Source: Komarekiella atlantica HA4396-MV6 (lineage in GTDB: Bacteria > Cyanobacteriota > Cyanobacteriia > Cyanobacteriales > Nostocaceae). From it: a DNA stretch of 64,000 bases. Positions within the stretch are counted from its first letter, which is position 1; every line of letters begins with the position of its first letter. The position numbers were made by a program, and so were the translations under genes. Below, one piece after another: positions 35,994 to 44,906 of this stretch. The notes beneath the pieces are model-generated. The model made no database searches, had not been told where the DNA came from, and worked only from the letters and a program-made list of their open reading frames with translations. The DNA lies in the NCBI GenBank assembly GCA_019359395.1, contig JAHHHK010000003.1, forward strand, positions 186,001 to 250,000, read 5' to 3'.

Positions 35994-37295
35994 TTAACTA
36001 TATAAATGAGAGATTAATTGTTCAGCGGATTCTTTCCAAGAGAATGGTCTATATTCATTCTTGATCCGATCAACTAAATGGTTGTAGTAAATATCTGAAT
36101 CAAGTAGCTTTTTTAAAGCTTGGTGGAGTTCAGTTGGTTGAGTAGGATCAAAATATATACAAAAGTCACCCCCTACTTCAGGTAAAGAGCCACCAGTGCT
36201 AGCAACTACAGGTTTACAGTATTGTAGTGCTTCTACAACTGGTAGTCCAAATCCCTCATAAAAGGAAGCTTGAACTAAACAGTAACAGTTTTTATAAAGA
36301 GCTTTTAGCTGAGCATCGCTGACTGAACCTAATATATGTATAAGCTTGCCATACATTTTATTAGATTCTATTAATGCGTCAGTCTTTGAGTGCCAACCTC
36401 TATTGCCAGCAAAGAGTAAATGTATGTTTTCATGATTTGATACCAATAAATCAAATGCTGTTATGATAGCTTGAATATTCTTATGAGGAACTAAACTTCC
36501 TACTACTAAAATATATTTTTTACTTAGCAGTTCACTTAAATTATCATCAAAATTATTAAGTTCTATATTGAGTGAGTAATCATGGTTAGAATAATCAGAT
36601 CCTAAACGAAAGCTTTTGACTATTAAATCGGGATTGCTGGCTACTATCCCCTGCTGTTGAGCGTGTTTATAATCTTCAACACTATTGTTAGATATACACA
36701 AAACTTGATCAAATAAGTTTGAATACTCCCTGTAGAAATTTGTAAAAGCCTCAGTAAATCTTTTTGAAGAGAATTCAGGAAACTTGATAGGTATGAGATC
36801 ATAACATATCATCACAATAGTAACTTGATTTTGTTTTAGAATTTGTAAAAATCTATAGTATGTTTTAGGTAAATCCCAATTTGCATCGGCTATTATATAT
36901 ATATCTCCTGGTTGAATTTTATAACCATCTAATTTAAGATAAATATTTTTGTGTTCGTTATTTATATTTAACCAATCAGCTAAATCCAATATATTGGAAA
37001 ATGAATTTATAAACTTATTTTTGACCTTAGAAAATAACACTTGGATTTTTCTATTTATTTTGATTACTGGGTAAAAATACTGGTTAATCTTGGTAGTTTG
37101 ACTGTAATTTTGTTGGTTAAGATTGGTCACTCTGACTATAAATTTACCATCAAACATAACCGCAGCTATTTCTATATCTGGAATAGTCGAACTTAATTTC
37201 AACATTTCGGATGTCAGTTCACGAACTACTCGATGGATGCCAGTATTTTTATATGTATGTTTTGCCGTATGAGTGCAGTCTATAAATATTCTCAT
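35994..37295 (-). CDS. Glycosyltransferase family 4
   Basis: A second GT4 enzyme, 433 residues. The opening RIFIDCTHTAKHTYKNTGIHR is typical of group-1 transferases that begin with a nucleotide-fold strand and a Gly-Ile-x-Arg motif. The donor domain shows YILVVGSLVPHKNIQAII and the E-x7-E motif in QASFYEGFGLPVVEALQYC, then LPEVGGDFCIYFDP. About 80 residues in the middle (about 75-130) are Lys/Asn-rich and less conserved. AT-rich codon use resembles the rest of the locus. It sits between the other GT4 gene and gmd, so it may transfer a GDP-derived sugar, which is inference. Confidence 0.88.
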   Translation of the reverse strand: MRIFIDCTHTAKHTYKNTGIHRVVRELTSEMLKLSSTIPDIEIAAVMFDGKFIVRVTNLNQQNYSQTTKINQYFYPVIKINRKIQVLFSKVKNKFINSFSNILDLADWLNINNEHKNIYLKLDGYKIQPGDIYIIADANWDLPKTYYRFLQILKQNQVTIVMICYDLIPIKFPEFSSKRFTEAFTNFYREYSNLFDQVLCISNNSVEDYKHAQQQGIVASNPDLIVKSFRLGSDYSNHDYSLNIELNNFDDNLSELLSKKYILVVGSLVPHKNIQAIITAFDLLVSNHENIHLLFAGNRGWHSKTDALIESNKMYGKLIHILGSVSDAQLKALYKNCYCLVQASFYEGFGLPVVEALQYCKPVVASTGGSLPEVGGDFCIYFDPTQPTELHQALKKLLDSDIYYNHLVDRIKNEYRPFSWKESAEQLISHLYS

Positions 37296-37475
37296 CTGAG
37301 ACTCTAGTTATAATTGCTTATTTATATTTGAATTTGTGCCTAAATCTAGACATCACAAACTTCAGAATAAAATACATAATTGGAAAACTTTAGAATTTTA
37401 TTCTTGAGTATGTTTTTTTACCATACATTGAGCCAAATAGTTAATTAACTACTTAGATTAGGAAGTTAGTCTATT

Positions 37476-38441
37476 CTAGCTACTCAATTTCTTCAGGTCA
37501 TAATCAACCATTAACTCAACTAATTCATTAAAAGAATACTGAGGTTGCCAACCTATCTCGGTTTTAATTTTATCAATGCAGCCAACCAACTGTACGGGTT
37601 CGTCAGGGCGGTAGAAAGCAGGGTCAACTAAAACATAATCTTGCCAGTTTAGACCAACACTGTTGAAAGCGCACTCAACAAGTTCTTTTACAGAATGGGT
37701 TTCACCGCTGGCAATGATATAGTCATTTGGCATTTCCTGCTGCAACATCAGCCACATGGCATAAACAGCATCTTTTGCATAGCACCAATCACGGCGAGCA
37801 TCTAGGTTGCCTAATTTTAGTTCATTTGCCAGACCAAGTTTAATTTGTGCAACTGCATGTGTGATTTTGCGAAATACAAATTCTGTGCCGCGTCGGGGTG
37901 ATTCGTGAGTGTAAGTAATACCGCAGCAGGTATAAAGATTATATTTTTGCCGATAATTGATAGTCATCCAATGAGCATAAGCTTTGGCAACACCATAAGG
38001 GTTACGAGGACGGAAAGCAGTACGTTCAGTTTGGGGCGAGTCATCGGGTTGACCAAAAACTTCACTACTAGAGGCTTGGTAGAATTTAGCATCCGGTTTG
38101 CAGCGACGGATAGATTCTAGTAAACGGGAGACACCAAGTGCTGTGTATTCAGCAGTGAGAGCGGGTTGTGTCCAAGAAAGGGGAACGTAGCTTTGAGAGG
38201 CGAGGTTATAAATTTCATCAGGTTGTGATTCTGCAACTACATCCATCAAGGAAGATTGATCTAAAAGATCACCTGATAAGATTTGAATATCGCCTGAAAG
38301 GTGAGTAATACGTTCTAAGTTGCTGCTACTGGAACGGCGAACTAAGCCGAACACTTGGTAGTCTTTGGTTAAGAGCAGTTCGGCAAGATAAGATCCGTCT
38401 TGTCCGGTTAAGCCGGTGATTAGGGCTTTTTTAGGTGTCAT
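37476..38441 (-). CDS. gmd: GDP-mannose 4,6-dehydratase
   Basis: Converts GDP-D-mannose to GDP-4-keto-6-deoxy-D-mannose, the precursor of GDP-fucose, GDP-rhamnose and related sugars. An extended SDR of 321 residues, with NAD(P) motif GLTGQDGSYLAE at about 9-20. SSSEVFG and YGVAKAY provide the catalytic Thr/Ser-Tyr-Lys group, and GMD-type ESPRRGTEFVFRKIT and LGNLDARRDW follow. It is slightly shorter than E. coli Gmd but complete. No GDP-fucose synthase or reductase gene lies next to it, so the keto sugar must be finished elsewhere. Codon use is less AT-rich than its neighbours, suggesting a housekeeping-like origin within the glycan cluster. Confidence 0.93.
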   Translation of the reverse strand: MTPKKALITGLTGQDGSYLAELLLTKDYQVFGLVRRSSSSNLERITHLSGDIQILSGDLLDQSSLMDVVAESQPDEIYNLASQSYVPLSWTQPALTAEYTALGVSRLLESIRRCKPDAKFYQASSSEVFGQPDDSPQTERTAFRPRNPYGVAKAYAHWMTINYRQKYNLYTCCGITYTHESPRRGTEFVFRKITHAVAQIKLGLANELKLGNLDARRDWCYAKDAVYAMWLMLQQEMPNDYIIASGETHSVKELVECAFNSVGLNWQDYVLVDPAFYRPDEPVQLVGCIDKIKTEIGWQPQYSFNELVELMVDYDLKKLSS

Positions 38442-38459
38442 CTGTTATTTATTCAATGA

Positions 38460-38660
38460 TTAATATTCTGGAGCCATTAATTTTAATGCGAGAAGATAAG
38501 TGCGATCGCGATTAAGGTTTCTGATTAAAAGCATCATATCCGCGATCGCAGCATGATCGCCAATATAGAAGTCTAGTAAAGGCGATCGTTTAGTTCCGCC
38601 TTTCTGGCGATCTGGCACAAAGCATTTTACCGCCAAAAATGCTGCTTTCCAAGGTAAGGT
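38460..38660 (-). pseudogene. PIN-domain toxin (VapC-like) C-terminal remnant
   Basis: On the minus strand one frame reads LPWKAAFLAVKCFVPDRQ, then GGTKRSPLLDFYIGDHAAIA and ends LLALKLMAPEY before TAA. This matches the C-terminal half of VapC-type PIN ribonucleases, which typically read LPW-AA..AGK-F..YR-RGGT-SPLPDFFIGAHA and end LIAP. The catalytic-type Asp before FxIGxHA is kept. The N-terminal half with the first Asp and Glu is missing: upstream codons have no PIN character before the next gene ends at 38726. HIP1 palindromes are unusually dense here (four or more GCGATCGC-like words). It lies within the polysaccharide locus. Confidence 0.6.
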
Positions 38661-38725
38661 GCTGGAACAGTGGGCTAGGCTGAATTTAAAGGTATTATAT
38701 TTGCGATCGCAATATAAACTTTAAT

Positions 38726-40201
38726 CTAGTTAGTTTTATTCTTTTTCTTGTATGCAGCCAATGTATAACCACCTAAATTTATTGGAGAACTTACTTTTTC
38801 TAAATCACGATTAAATTGTTTTATTTGATTGGGAAAGTTTTCCAGCCATTGCTCTTTGACGAGATAAATCATTTCTGATTCAATTACTCTATCTACACAT
38901 TTAAGACATCGAACAGTAGCTTTGTCATGTGGAGTAACAGCAAGTAACTCTGGATTAATTGCTCCAATCAAGTATGAAGTCCAATAATCGCCTATGATCC
39001 CAACTTGTCCTAATGTTTTAATTTCTTGCATTTGCTGAATCTTCGGTTCAGCTTTTTCTAGGCTAAAGACATAGCTAGGCAAAGTTAAACAGGAAATGAT
39101 TGCAATAGCTAAGGTAATTCCATACATCTTTTTCTGGATTACACCTTCTGTTGATTCTATTAGCACCAAAATTGATAACCATATTAATATATATATGGGA
39201 ATAAAATAACGTGGCTCTCCCTGGTTTATAAATACCCATTTGGATAGAATAATTATAAATAAACCCAAAATTGCGTTCATCATAATAATATAAAAAACCT
39301 TTGGTATCTTTTGGGAATTTATCTTTTTAAAAACATATATGTAAATTATAAATGTAGTAAAAACAAAAACTAAGATAGTCCACAAGCTTAAGAAAAGGTT
39401 ATTATTTTGAAATAATATATTATGCTTCGTATTGTCTATTATTTTTTTGACGATAAACCAAGTTTCTTGTGTATTGTTTAAGCCTGTATATTCAGAATAG
39501 TAAAAACTAGAATTTGATTTTGCATAGATGATAAAAAAAACTCCAACTAAATTTGCAACTAACAAAGTCAAAGAATAACATATTTTCACATTTATTTTTG
39601 TAATTTCTTTTAAAAAGTATAATAAGAAAGTAACATTTAAAATCATTAAAATAATAATGGAAAAGTCAGAAATCCATAAAGATGCATAAATAAATATTAT
39701 AGATATAAAAATTAAAAAGTAATTTTTATAAATATTTTGATTTCGTGAAAAAGCTTCAAAATTCAATAACAGCTGTATGCCGATTCCTATGAAACAAAAT
39801 TGTGGAGCATAAGGATGTGCTAATCTAACTAAATCAGAAAATATAGACGTTGGAAAAAACCAAATCAATGCAAATATTACTTTGGATAAAAAATTCCTAA
39901 ATAAATTAGCTAAAACCCAATAACCCAAACATATAAATAAAAATTGAACTATAGAAACAGATTTTATAGAACTAAACGAAGTAATTTTAGTCAAGTAATG
40001 TCCTAATATTGGTACTATACTGCCTAATCTATTCTGTCCCCAATAGTATAAATCTTCAGGTAGCTTTAAATCATGAGCCATTAGTGCATGGACTGCACCA
40101 TCTGAATTTAAATCAGGAGATAAATATCCAGCATAAGAACGAAAAGATAATAGAAATACGATAAAAATAAATGTTCTATATCCTAGTTTTTTAATATGCA
40201 T
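38726..40201 (-). CDS. Multi-pass membrane protein, PMT/GT39-like
   Basis: A 491-residue protein with about ten to eleven hydrophobic helices. The first extramembrane loop reads LSPDLNSDGAVHALMAHDLK followed by LPEDLYYWGQNRLGS. An acidic residue in the first periplasmic loop is typical of GT-C transferases that use polyprenyl-phosphate sugars (PMT, ArnT and relatives), and here Asp is in NSDGA. The C-terminal 100 residues are soluble (GIIGDYWTSYLIGAINPELLA). The downstream neighbour is a dolichol-phosphate-mannose-synthase-like GT2 that would supply such a donor. GT-C activity is inferred from topology and context only. The ATG at 40201 is preferred over an in-frame TTG at 40213. Confidence 0.75.
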   Translation of the reverse strand: MHIKKLGYRTFIFIVFLLSFRSYAGYLSPDLNSDGAVHALMAHDLKLPEDLYYWGQNRLGSIVPILGHYLTKITSFSSIKSVSIVQFLFICLGYWVLANLFRNFLSKVIFALIWFFPTSIFSDLVRLAHPYAPQFCFIGIGIQLLLNFEAFSRNQNIYKNYFLIFISIIFIYASLWISDFSIIILMILNVTFLLYFLKEITKINVKICYSLTLLVANLVGVFFIIYAKSNSSFYYSEYTGLNNTQETWFIVKKIIDNTKHNILFQNNNLFLSLWTILVFVFTTFIIYIYVFKKINSQKIPKVFYIIMMNAILGLFIIILSKWVFINQGEPRYFIPIYILIWLSILVLIESTEGVIQKKMYGITLAIAIISCLTLPSYVFSLEKAEPKIQQMQEIKTLGQVGIIGDYWTSYLIGAINPELLAVTPHDKATVRCLKCVDRVIESEMIYLVKEQWLENFPNQIKQFNRDLEKVSSPINLGGYTLAAYKKKNKTN

Positions 40202-40271
40202 AGTAGCTATCAATTATCTATACGATAATAAATTAAGCATTAAATTAATTGCATTTTTATTTACTAATAAT

Positions 40272-40985
40272 TTACCTGGAGTATTTATGATATTTATATG
40301 AAAATAAATTATATTTCAAAATGCATATAATTGCTCTAACGCCATCTTTCCAACCTATTTTTTTACCTTCTTTATAAGTCCGACCATAATAAGATATACC
40401 TACCTCATAAATGCGACACTCCATTTTCGCAACCTTAGCTGTAATTTCAGGCTCAAATCCAAACCGATTTTCTTCTATTGTGATGGATTGAATAACTTCC
40501 CGCCTAAAAGCTTTATAACAAGTTTCCATATCTGTCAAATTAATATTAGTAAACATATTAGATAACATAGTTAAAAAAGTATTACCTACCATATGCCAAT
40601 AGTAAACTACTCTGTGGGGTTTACCACCCTGGAAACGCGAACCAAAAACTACATCAGCTTTATCATCTAAAATCGGTTGAATCATTAAAGGATATTCTTG
40701 TGGATCGTACTCCAAATCTGCGTCTTGAACGATAACAATATCTCCAGTAGCCACAGCAAAACCTGTTTTTAAAGCTGCACCCTTGCCTCTGTTTTTATGA
40801 TGATAAATTACTTGATCTACCTGTGACTCTATTTTTGATTTAAGCAATTTTGTTGTCCCGTCTATTGAACAATCATCTACTATAATAATTTCACAGTTTT
40901 TGACAGGAGATGCTTTGACAGCTTCAACAACTTTACTTATAGTTCCTAATTCGTTGTAACAAGGAATAACAACAGATAGCCTCAT
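40272..40985 (-). CDS. GT2 glycosyltransferase, polyprenyl-phosphate type
   Basis: A GT-A fold transferase of 237 residues. [18 protein letters not shown] and [12 protein letters not shown] form the nucleotide-sugar site, [12 protein letters not shown] carries the metal-binding DxD, and [13 protein letters not shown] with [12 protein letters not shown] are typical of dolichol/undecaprenyl-phosphate mannose (or glucose) synthase-like enzymes. It lacks the C-terminal membrane helices found in some relatives, so it is probably peripheral to the membrane. It lies directly upstream of the PMT-like gene in transcription order and seven bases after the methyltransferase gene. A donor-maker/donor-user pair is a reasonable inference. 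Confidence 0.9.
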   Translation of the reverse strand: MRLSVVIPCYNELGTISKVVEAVKASPVKNCEIIIVDDCSIDGTTKLLKSKIESQVDQVIYHHKNRGKGAALKTGFAVATGDIVIVQDADLEYDPQEYPLMIQPILDDKADVVFGSRFQGGKPHRVVYYWHMVGNTFLTMLSNMFTNINLTDMETCYKAFRREVIQSITIEENRFGFEPEITAKVAKMECRIYEVGISYYGRTYKEGKKIGWKDGVRAIICILKYNLFSYKYHKYSR

Positions 40986-40992
40986 GTAGTAA

Positions 40993-41556
40993 TTAACCCC
41001 TCTTGCTGACTGTACAAAAATTGTTCATCCAAAATTGAAAATATTGGTGATGAAATTCTTGAAACCCAGTCAAATTTACTAAAACCTTTCTAAGCTTTTC
41101 GCGATTATAGTATCTTTTGTGATCTTGAATCTCTGCCTTACTGACTATCTTTAATCTGTAAGCCAAAAATTCTAGTATCGGTTGTGACCAAACTGATGGA
41201 ACTGTCAGTATAAGCTTACCTTTAGGAACAAGAACTCTATAAATCTCTTTTAAAATCTCTTTTTCATGTTCTATATGTTCTAAAACTGCCAGCATCGTTA
41301 CAACATCAAAGCTTTCATCTTTAAATGGCAGATGATTTTCAAGCATGAGTTGCTTAGTTTGTATATTATCTAAATGGAACTCTTTGACTTTAAAATCAAC
41401 ACCAAATCCCTGCTTAATCCGAGTGGAAATACTTTTAAGGAAAGTTGCCGAACTGCCACAACCCACATCTAAAACAACAGAGTTTTTAGGAATGTGTGAT
41501 ATTACTCTTTGAAGCCGGAGGTATCGTAATATTGGTTCTAAAAATGGTTCACTCAT
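40993..41556 (-). CDS. Class I SAM-dependent methyltransferase
   Basis: A Rossmann-like methyltransferase of about 187 residues. Motif I is [14 protein letters not shown] (SAM glycine loop). [21 protein letters not shown] segment (motif II/post-motif II, Methyltransf_11 type) follows, then [18 protein letters not shown]. The ATG at 41556 (MSEPFLEP) is preferred over TTG at 41592. The substrate is unknown; within a glycan locus, O- or C-methylation of a sugar or lipid carrier is plausible. The C-terminal part ([14 protein letters not shown]) ends abruptly with a basic tail, a little shorter than most relatives. Confidence 0.85.
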   Translation of the reverse strand: MSEPFLEPILRYLRLQRVISHIPKNSVVLDVGCGSSATFLKSISTRIKQGFGVDFKVKEFHLDNIQTKQLMLENHLPFKDESFDVVTMLAVLEHIEHEKEILKEIYRVLVPKGKLILTVPSVWSQPILEFLAYRLKIVSKAEIQDHKRYYNREKLRKVLVNLTGFQEFHHQYFQFWMNNFCTVSKRG

Positions 41557-41730
41557 ATTTATTTGCTTTAATGGGTAAATTGTTTTTATCAATTCCTTTA
41601 TTTAGATAATTTCAAAATTGTAGTTGTTAAAATTTTAATTTGTCATAAGAATACTCAAACTTGTAATCATCAGGATATAATTAATAAATAAAAATTTATA
41701 TTTTGTTATAACTACACCTTAAGTAAAAAT

Positions 41731-42789
41731 TCAAAATACTTTACTTAGTACACTCATAAAATTCTCAGCAAACACTTCCGGTTTAAAATTTTCTAATCTT
41801 GACCTTTGACTTTGAATTACTTTCGATCTCAACGATTGATTATTAACCAACAAATGAGCTAATTCTGCAATCACAGGTATATCCTTTTGGTTAACTAAAA
41901 TCCCAGCTTCTCCAAGAGTTTCTGGTACTGCTGAACTTGCATAGGCGATAATCGGAATATCATGTTGCATTGCTTCTAATAAAGGCACACAGAACCCTTC
42001 GTGCTCACTCATACACATGAAGATATGAGCAACTTGATAATAAGCCTTCAACTGACTGAACGGAACTTTTTCGGTAAAAATTACATGCTGCTGAACCCCT
42101 TCAAGTTCAGCGACCTGCTTCAGGAAATTTGTATAACTTGAAAACATAGTTGAACCAACTAAAATCAATCTAGACTGACGATTAATGTAGTTGCAGTAAT
42201 AAGCAAAAGCTTTAATTACATCTTCTTGACATTTGTTAGGAGCTAATCGACCTACAAATAAAAAGTTTATCCAGCCATCTTTATAACCATCCAATATCTC
42301 TGCATCAGGAATGCATTGATGTTCTTCAAAAAATAGGGGAACAGTGTAAACGTTCGTAAATCCTAACTCTTTTAATTCCATAGCATTGAAATCTGAATCT
42401 GCGATCGCTAGATCTACAGACTTAAAGTTTTTTACTCCCTGAGAAGCCTCATTTATTATTTTGGATAAACCCAGATCATAAGGCGCAAGAAAGTGAGAAG
42501 GTGTGATGTTGTGATAAATAATCACTTTTTTGCCTGAACTGCTTAGAAATACATTGTCACATATCGGAGCATAAGTACAAAGATGATAAATCAAGATGTC
42601 TGTTGGTTCATTAAGTAGATTTTGTACCTCTAATTCTTTACTTAGAGTTAAACCTTGTTCAACATTCTGAAAATATAGGTTGCAAATATGTCCTTGAGAT
42701 AATAAAATTTGCTTGATATAAAAGCCTACATTTACAACAGCATCACCTTGAACCAAGCTTGGAAGAATCTGATTAATTACGTATGACAT
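41731..42789 (-). CDS. Glycosyltransferase family 4
   Basis: A GT4 enzyme of 352 residues. The N-terminal half begins MSYVINQILPSLVQGDAVVN, and LIYHLCTYAPICDNVF followed by KKVIIYHNITP marks the acceptor domain. The donor half has NFLFVGRLAPNKCQEDVI and the motif CMSEHEGFCVPLLEAMQHD, then VPETLGEAGILVNQKD. The E-x7-E spacing is kept, although Cys-Val replaces the usual Ile-Pro. It is probably a retaining transferase in glycan assembly. It follows the coiled-coil gene by 16 bases, so they are co-transcribed. Confidence 0.88.
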   Translation of the reverse strand: MSYVINQILPSLVQGDAVVNVGFYIKQILLSQGHICNLYFQNVEQGLTLSKELEVQNLLNEPTDILIYHLCTYAPICDNVFLSSSGKKVIIYHNITPSHFLAPYDLGLSKIINEASQGVKNFKSVDLAIADSDFNAMELKELGFTNVYTVPLFFEEHQCIPDAEILDGYKDGWINFLFVGRLAPNKCQEDVIKAFAYYCNYINRQSRLILVGSTMFSSYTNFLKQVAELEGVQQHVIFTEKVPFSQLKAYYQVAHIFMCMSEHEGFCVPLLEAMQHDIPIIAYASSAVPETLGEAGILVNQKDIPVIAELAHLLVNNQSLRSKVIQSQRSRLENFKPEVFAENFMSVLSKVF

Positions 42790-42805
42790 TTCTAATTTTT
42801 TATGT

Positions 42806-43483
42806 TTATTCTTGAATTTCTAGCTTTTTTAGCTCTTGTTCAAGTTCTGCTATTCTCTTTTCCAAAATTGAATTATAACTCTGTTGTAAAGCTAAGTATG
42901 AAAGTAAAGGGTCTAAACTTTCGTTTATATGAATTTCTTTTGTAGTATCATGTATATCTTTTTTTTCATCGTTAGTGAGACTATATTCTGGGATTACTGT
43001 CTCTTGAGAAATTAAAGGTTTATTTCTGAATATTTTTAGCAATACAGATTGAACAGGAGTTAAGTTGAGCAAATCAATTATTTTGATCAGATAATTCTTG
43101 GTAGTAATTACAGACTGCTTAGCAGTTAGCCATAGCAGACCTTTTAGACCTAACCCCTGATGTGCTTCGGCAAGTTGATGTACTTCGGCAAGCAAACTAT
43201 CTTGTTTAGTATATAGCTTGGTTAACTCTTGCTCCATTTCTGCTACTCTATTTTCTAAACCTGCTTTTTCTCTACGCCATGCGTCAAGCTCTTTAAGCTT
43301 ACTTGCTATTGCAACGCGATGTTGCATAGAATCAAACCTAAGAGATACTTTAACCTCATCCAACTTTATATTTCTCGACTCTATGCCAGCTTGAATAAGC
43401 TTATATAGTTCTTCTGCATCAATCAAGGGATTATGAATGCTAATAATTGCTTTTAACATTGATAATTCTCGAACAGTTTGCAT
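42806..43483 (-). CDS. Coiled-coil protein of the glycan locus
   Basis: A 225-residue protein without recognised domains. An N-terminal alpha/beta-like part (LKAIISIHNPLIDAEELYKL) is followed by heptad-type coiled coils at about 70-105 (KELDAWRREKAGLENRVAEM) and at the extreme C-terminus (YNSILEKRIAELEQELKKLE). An amphipathic middle segment (about 110-150, GLKGLLWLTAKQSV and LIKIIDLLNLTPVQ) may contact membrane or partners. An alternative ATG exists at 43459. In surface-glycan loci such proteins often set chain length or anchor transferases, but here that is only suggested by position between two glycosyltransferases. Confidence 0.7.
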   Translation of the reverse strand: MQTVRELSMLKAIISIHNPLIDAEELYKLIQAGIESRNIKLDEVKVSLRFDSMQHRVAIASKLKELDAWRREKAGLENRVAEMEQELTKLYTKQDSLLAEVHQLAEAHQGLGLKGLLWLTAKQSVITTKNYLIKIIDLLNLTPVQSVLLKIFRNKPLISQETVIPEYSLTNDEKKDIHDTTKEIHINESLDPLLSYLALQQSYNSILEKRIAELEQELKKLEIQE

Positions 43484-43567
43484 AATAGTATTTACAAATA
43501 CAACTTGAGATAAAGGATTGGCAAATATCTATAGAGTTAAAAAAACTAATAGATATTAGTAAGCTTC

Positions 43568-44902
43568 TTACTCAATTCCTTTTAATCCCAACGTATGTTT
43601 CAGTTTAAACCATGCTTTTCGCAATTTCCAAAACTTACTGCTTTCCATTGCTGTAATTCTAGATTTAGCTTGAATTAATTCAAATTCTAGTGAGTCAAAT
43701 TTCTGTAATCCTGAATTAGATACATAAGCATTTTGCGCTAGACCTTTTGGTTCATCAACGTAAATAAACTGATTTTGATTTACTTCTGCTATTTTTATAA
43801 AAGGCTCAAACCCACCAGATAAGTTTTTTACGTTATTTTGCTGCAAAACTATCGCTTTTGAGTAAGGATTAAGACGTAAAAAATAACCGTGCCTAAATAA
43901 CCTGTGTGTTAGTTCAACATCTTCAGCTTGATTCCAAAATAGCATTTCATTCCAAGGATGTTGTAATGCAATTGTTTTCTTGATGATAGTTAAGCCACCA
44001 TTACAGTAAACCAGTGGAGAGTAATCTTCATATTCCATACAAGCTGGAGTAGCCCAAGCATGAGAATTATTAACTGAAACCCAGTCTGGTGTTCGCCATC
44101 CATCATACATTTCCTGTTTGCAAGTCAGGATTGAAAAGCTGTTCCCGTAACAACACATACCAGAATAAAAGTTTTTGTCGAGAATAAATCTGTCATGCAC
44201 CACTAATATATTTTCATATCTAGCATTTTGAACTATTATATTTTTCTTCTTTGTTATCCACCCTTTTGCATCTTGTTGGGAAAACGGAATAATTTTTACT
44301 TTATCAATGTATTTTTCATTAATAGGATGTGTATAATTACCAACAAGAATAATTTCAAATTCTGGAATTTCTTGCTCAATAATAGAATCTAAAAGCTTTT
44401 CTACAAACTCTCTGCGCTTACCTTGTGTAATTACGCCAAAAGTCCAAGCATCTATCTTACCAGCATGACGTGGTTCGTCTTGTTCAGATTTCCTAAATAC
44501 TAGCTCGTATGTGTTTCCACTTCTATTTTCATAACAAAGTTCAGCAGTCCCAGCAGAAAAATCATATATTAAGCTCTTTAAGCCATAAATACTCAAATTA
44601 CGACTTTCTACAAATTCATCTAAAACCAAGTATCCTTTAGAACTTAATTTGTTCCATAACTCATCCAAGATAATTAATGAAAATTTACTTTTATTAATGT
44701 CATTACCTTTAACAAATACAAGATTTGCATAGCGATTCTTGAGTGACTCATTAAGAACAAATAAATTTGTTTGTAATATAGGACTATGAATTACTACAGC
44801 ATTTTGGTAAGCTAAATACTTTTCTTGAGAACAATCAAGGTAAAGGCTATCTATATTCAATTCTAATGAATACTTTTCAATAAGCTGTTTGATAGTTTTC
44901 AT
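43568..44902 (-). CDS. GT2-like glycosyltransferase with SSKFWKLR tail
   Basis: A 444-residue protein. The N-terminal 130 residues form a methyltransferase-like or partner domain without clear motifs (LIILDELWNKLSSKGYLVLD). About 150-390 is a GT-A-like domain: WTFGVITQGKRREFVEKLLD, EIILVGNYTHP, then LVVHDRFIL, a DxD-like HDR site, and LFWNQAEDVELTHRL, resembling the GT2 galactosyltransferase-type C-terminal ED motif. The C-terminus reads AMESSKFWKLR followed by WFKLKHTLGL, nearly the same tail as the methyltransferase three genes upstream. The family call rests on these motifs and context. It starts four bases after the preceding GT4 gene. Confidence 0.72.
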   Translation of the reverse strand: MKTIKQLIEKYSLELNIDSLYLDCSQEKYLAYQNAVVIHSPILQTNLFVLNESLKNRYANLVFVKGNDINKSKFSLIILDELWNKLSSKGYLVLDEFVESRNLSIYGLKSLIYDFSAGTAELCYENRSGNTYELVFRKSEQDEPRHAGKIDAWTFGVITQGKRREFVEKLLDSIIEQEIPEFEIILVGNYTHPINEKYIDKVKIIPFSQQDAKGWITKKKNIIVQNARYENILVVHDRFILDKNFYSGMCCYGNSFSILTCKQEMYDGWRTPDWVSVNNSHAWATPACMEYEDYSPLVYCNGGLTIIKKTIALQHPWNEMLFWNQAEDVELTHRLFRHGYFLRLNPYSKAIVLQQNNVKNLSGGFEPFIKIAEVNQNQFIYVDEPKGLAQNAYVSNSGLQKFDSLEFELIQAKSRITAMESSKFWKLRKAWFKLKHTLGLKGIE

Positions 44903-44906
44903 AAAT

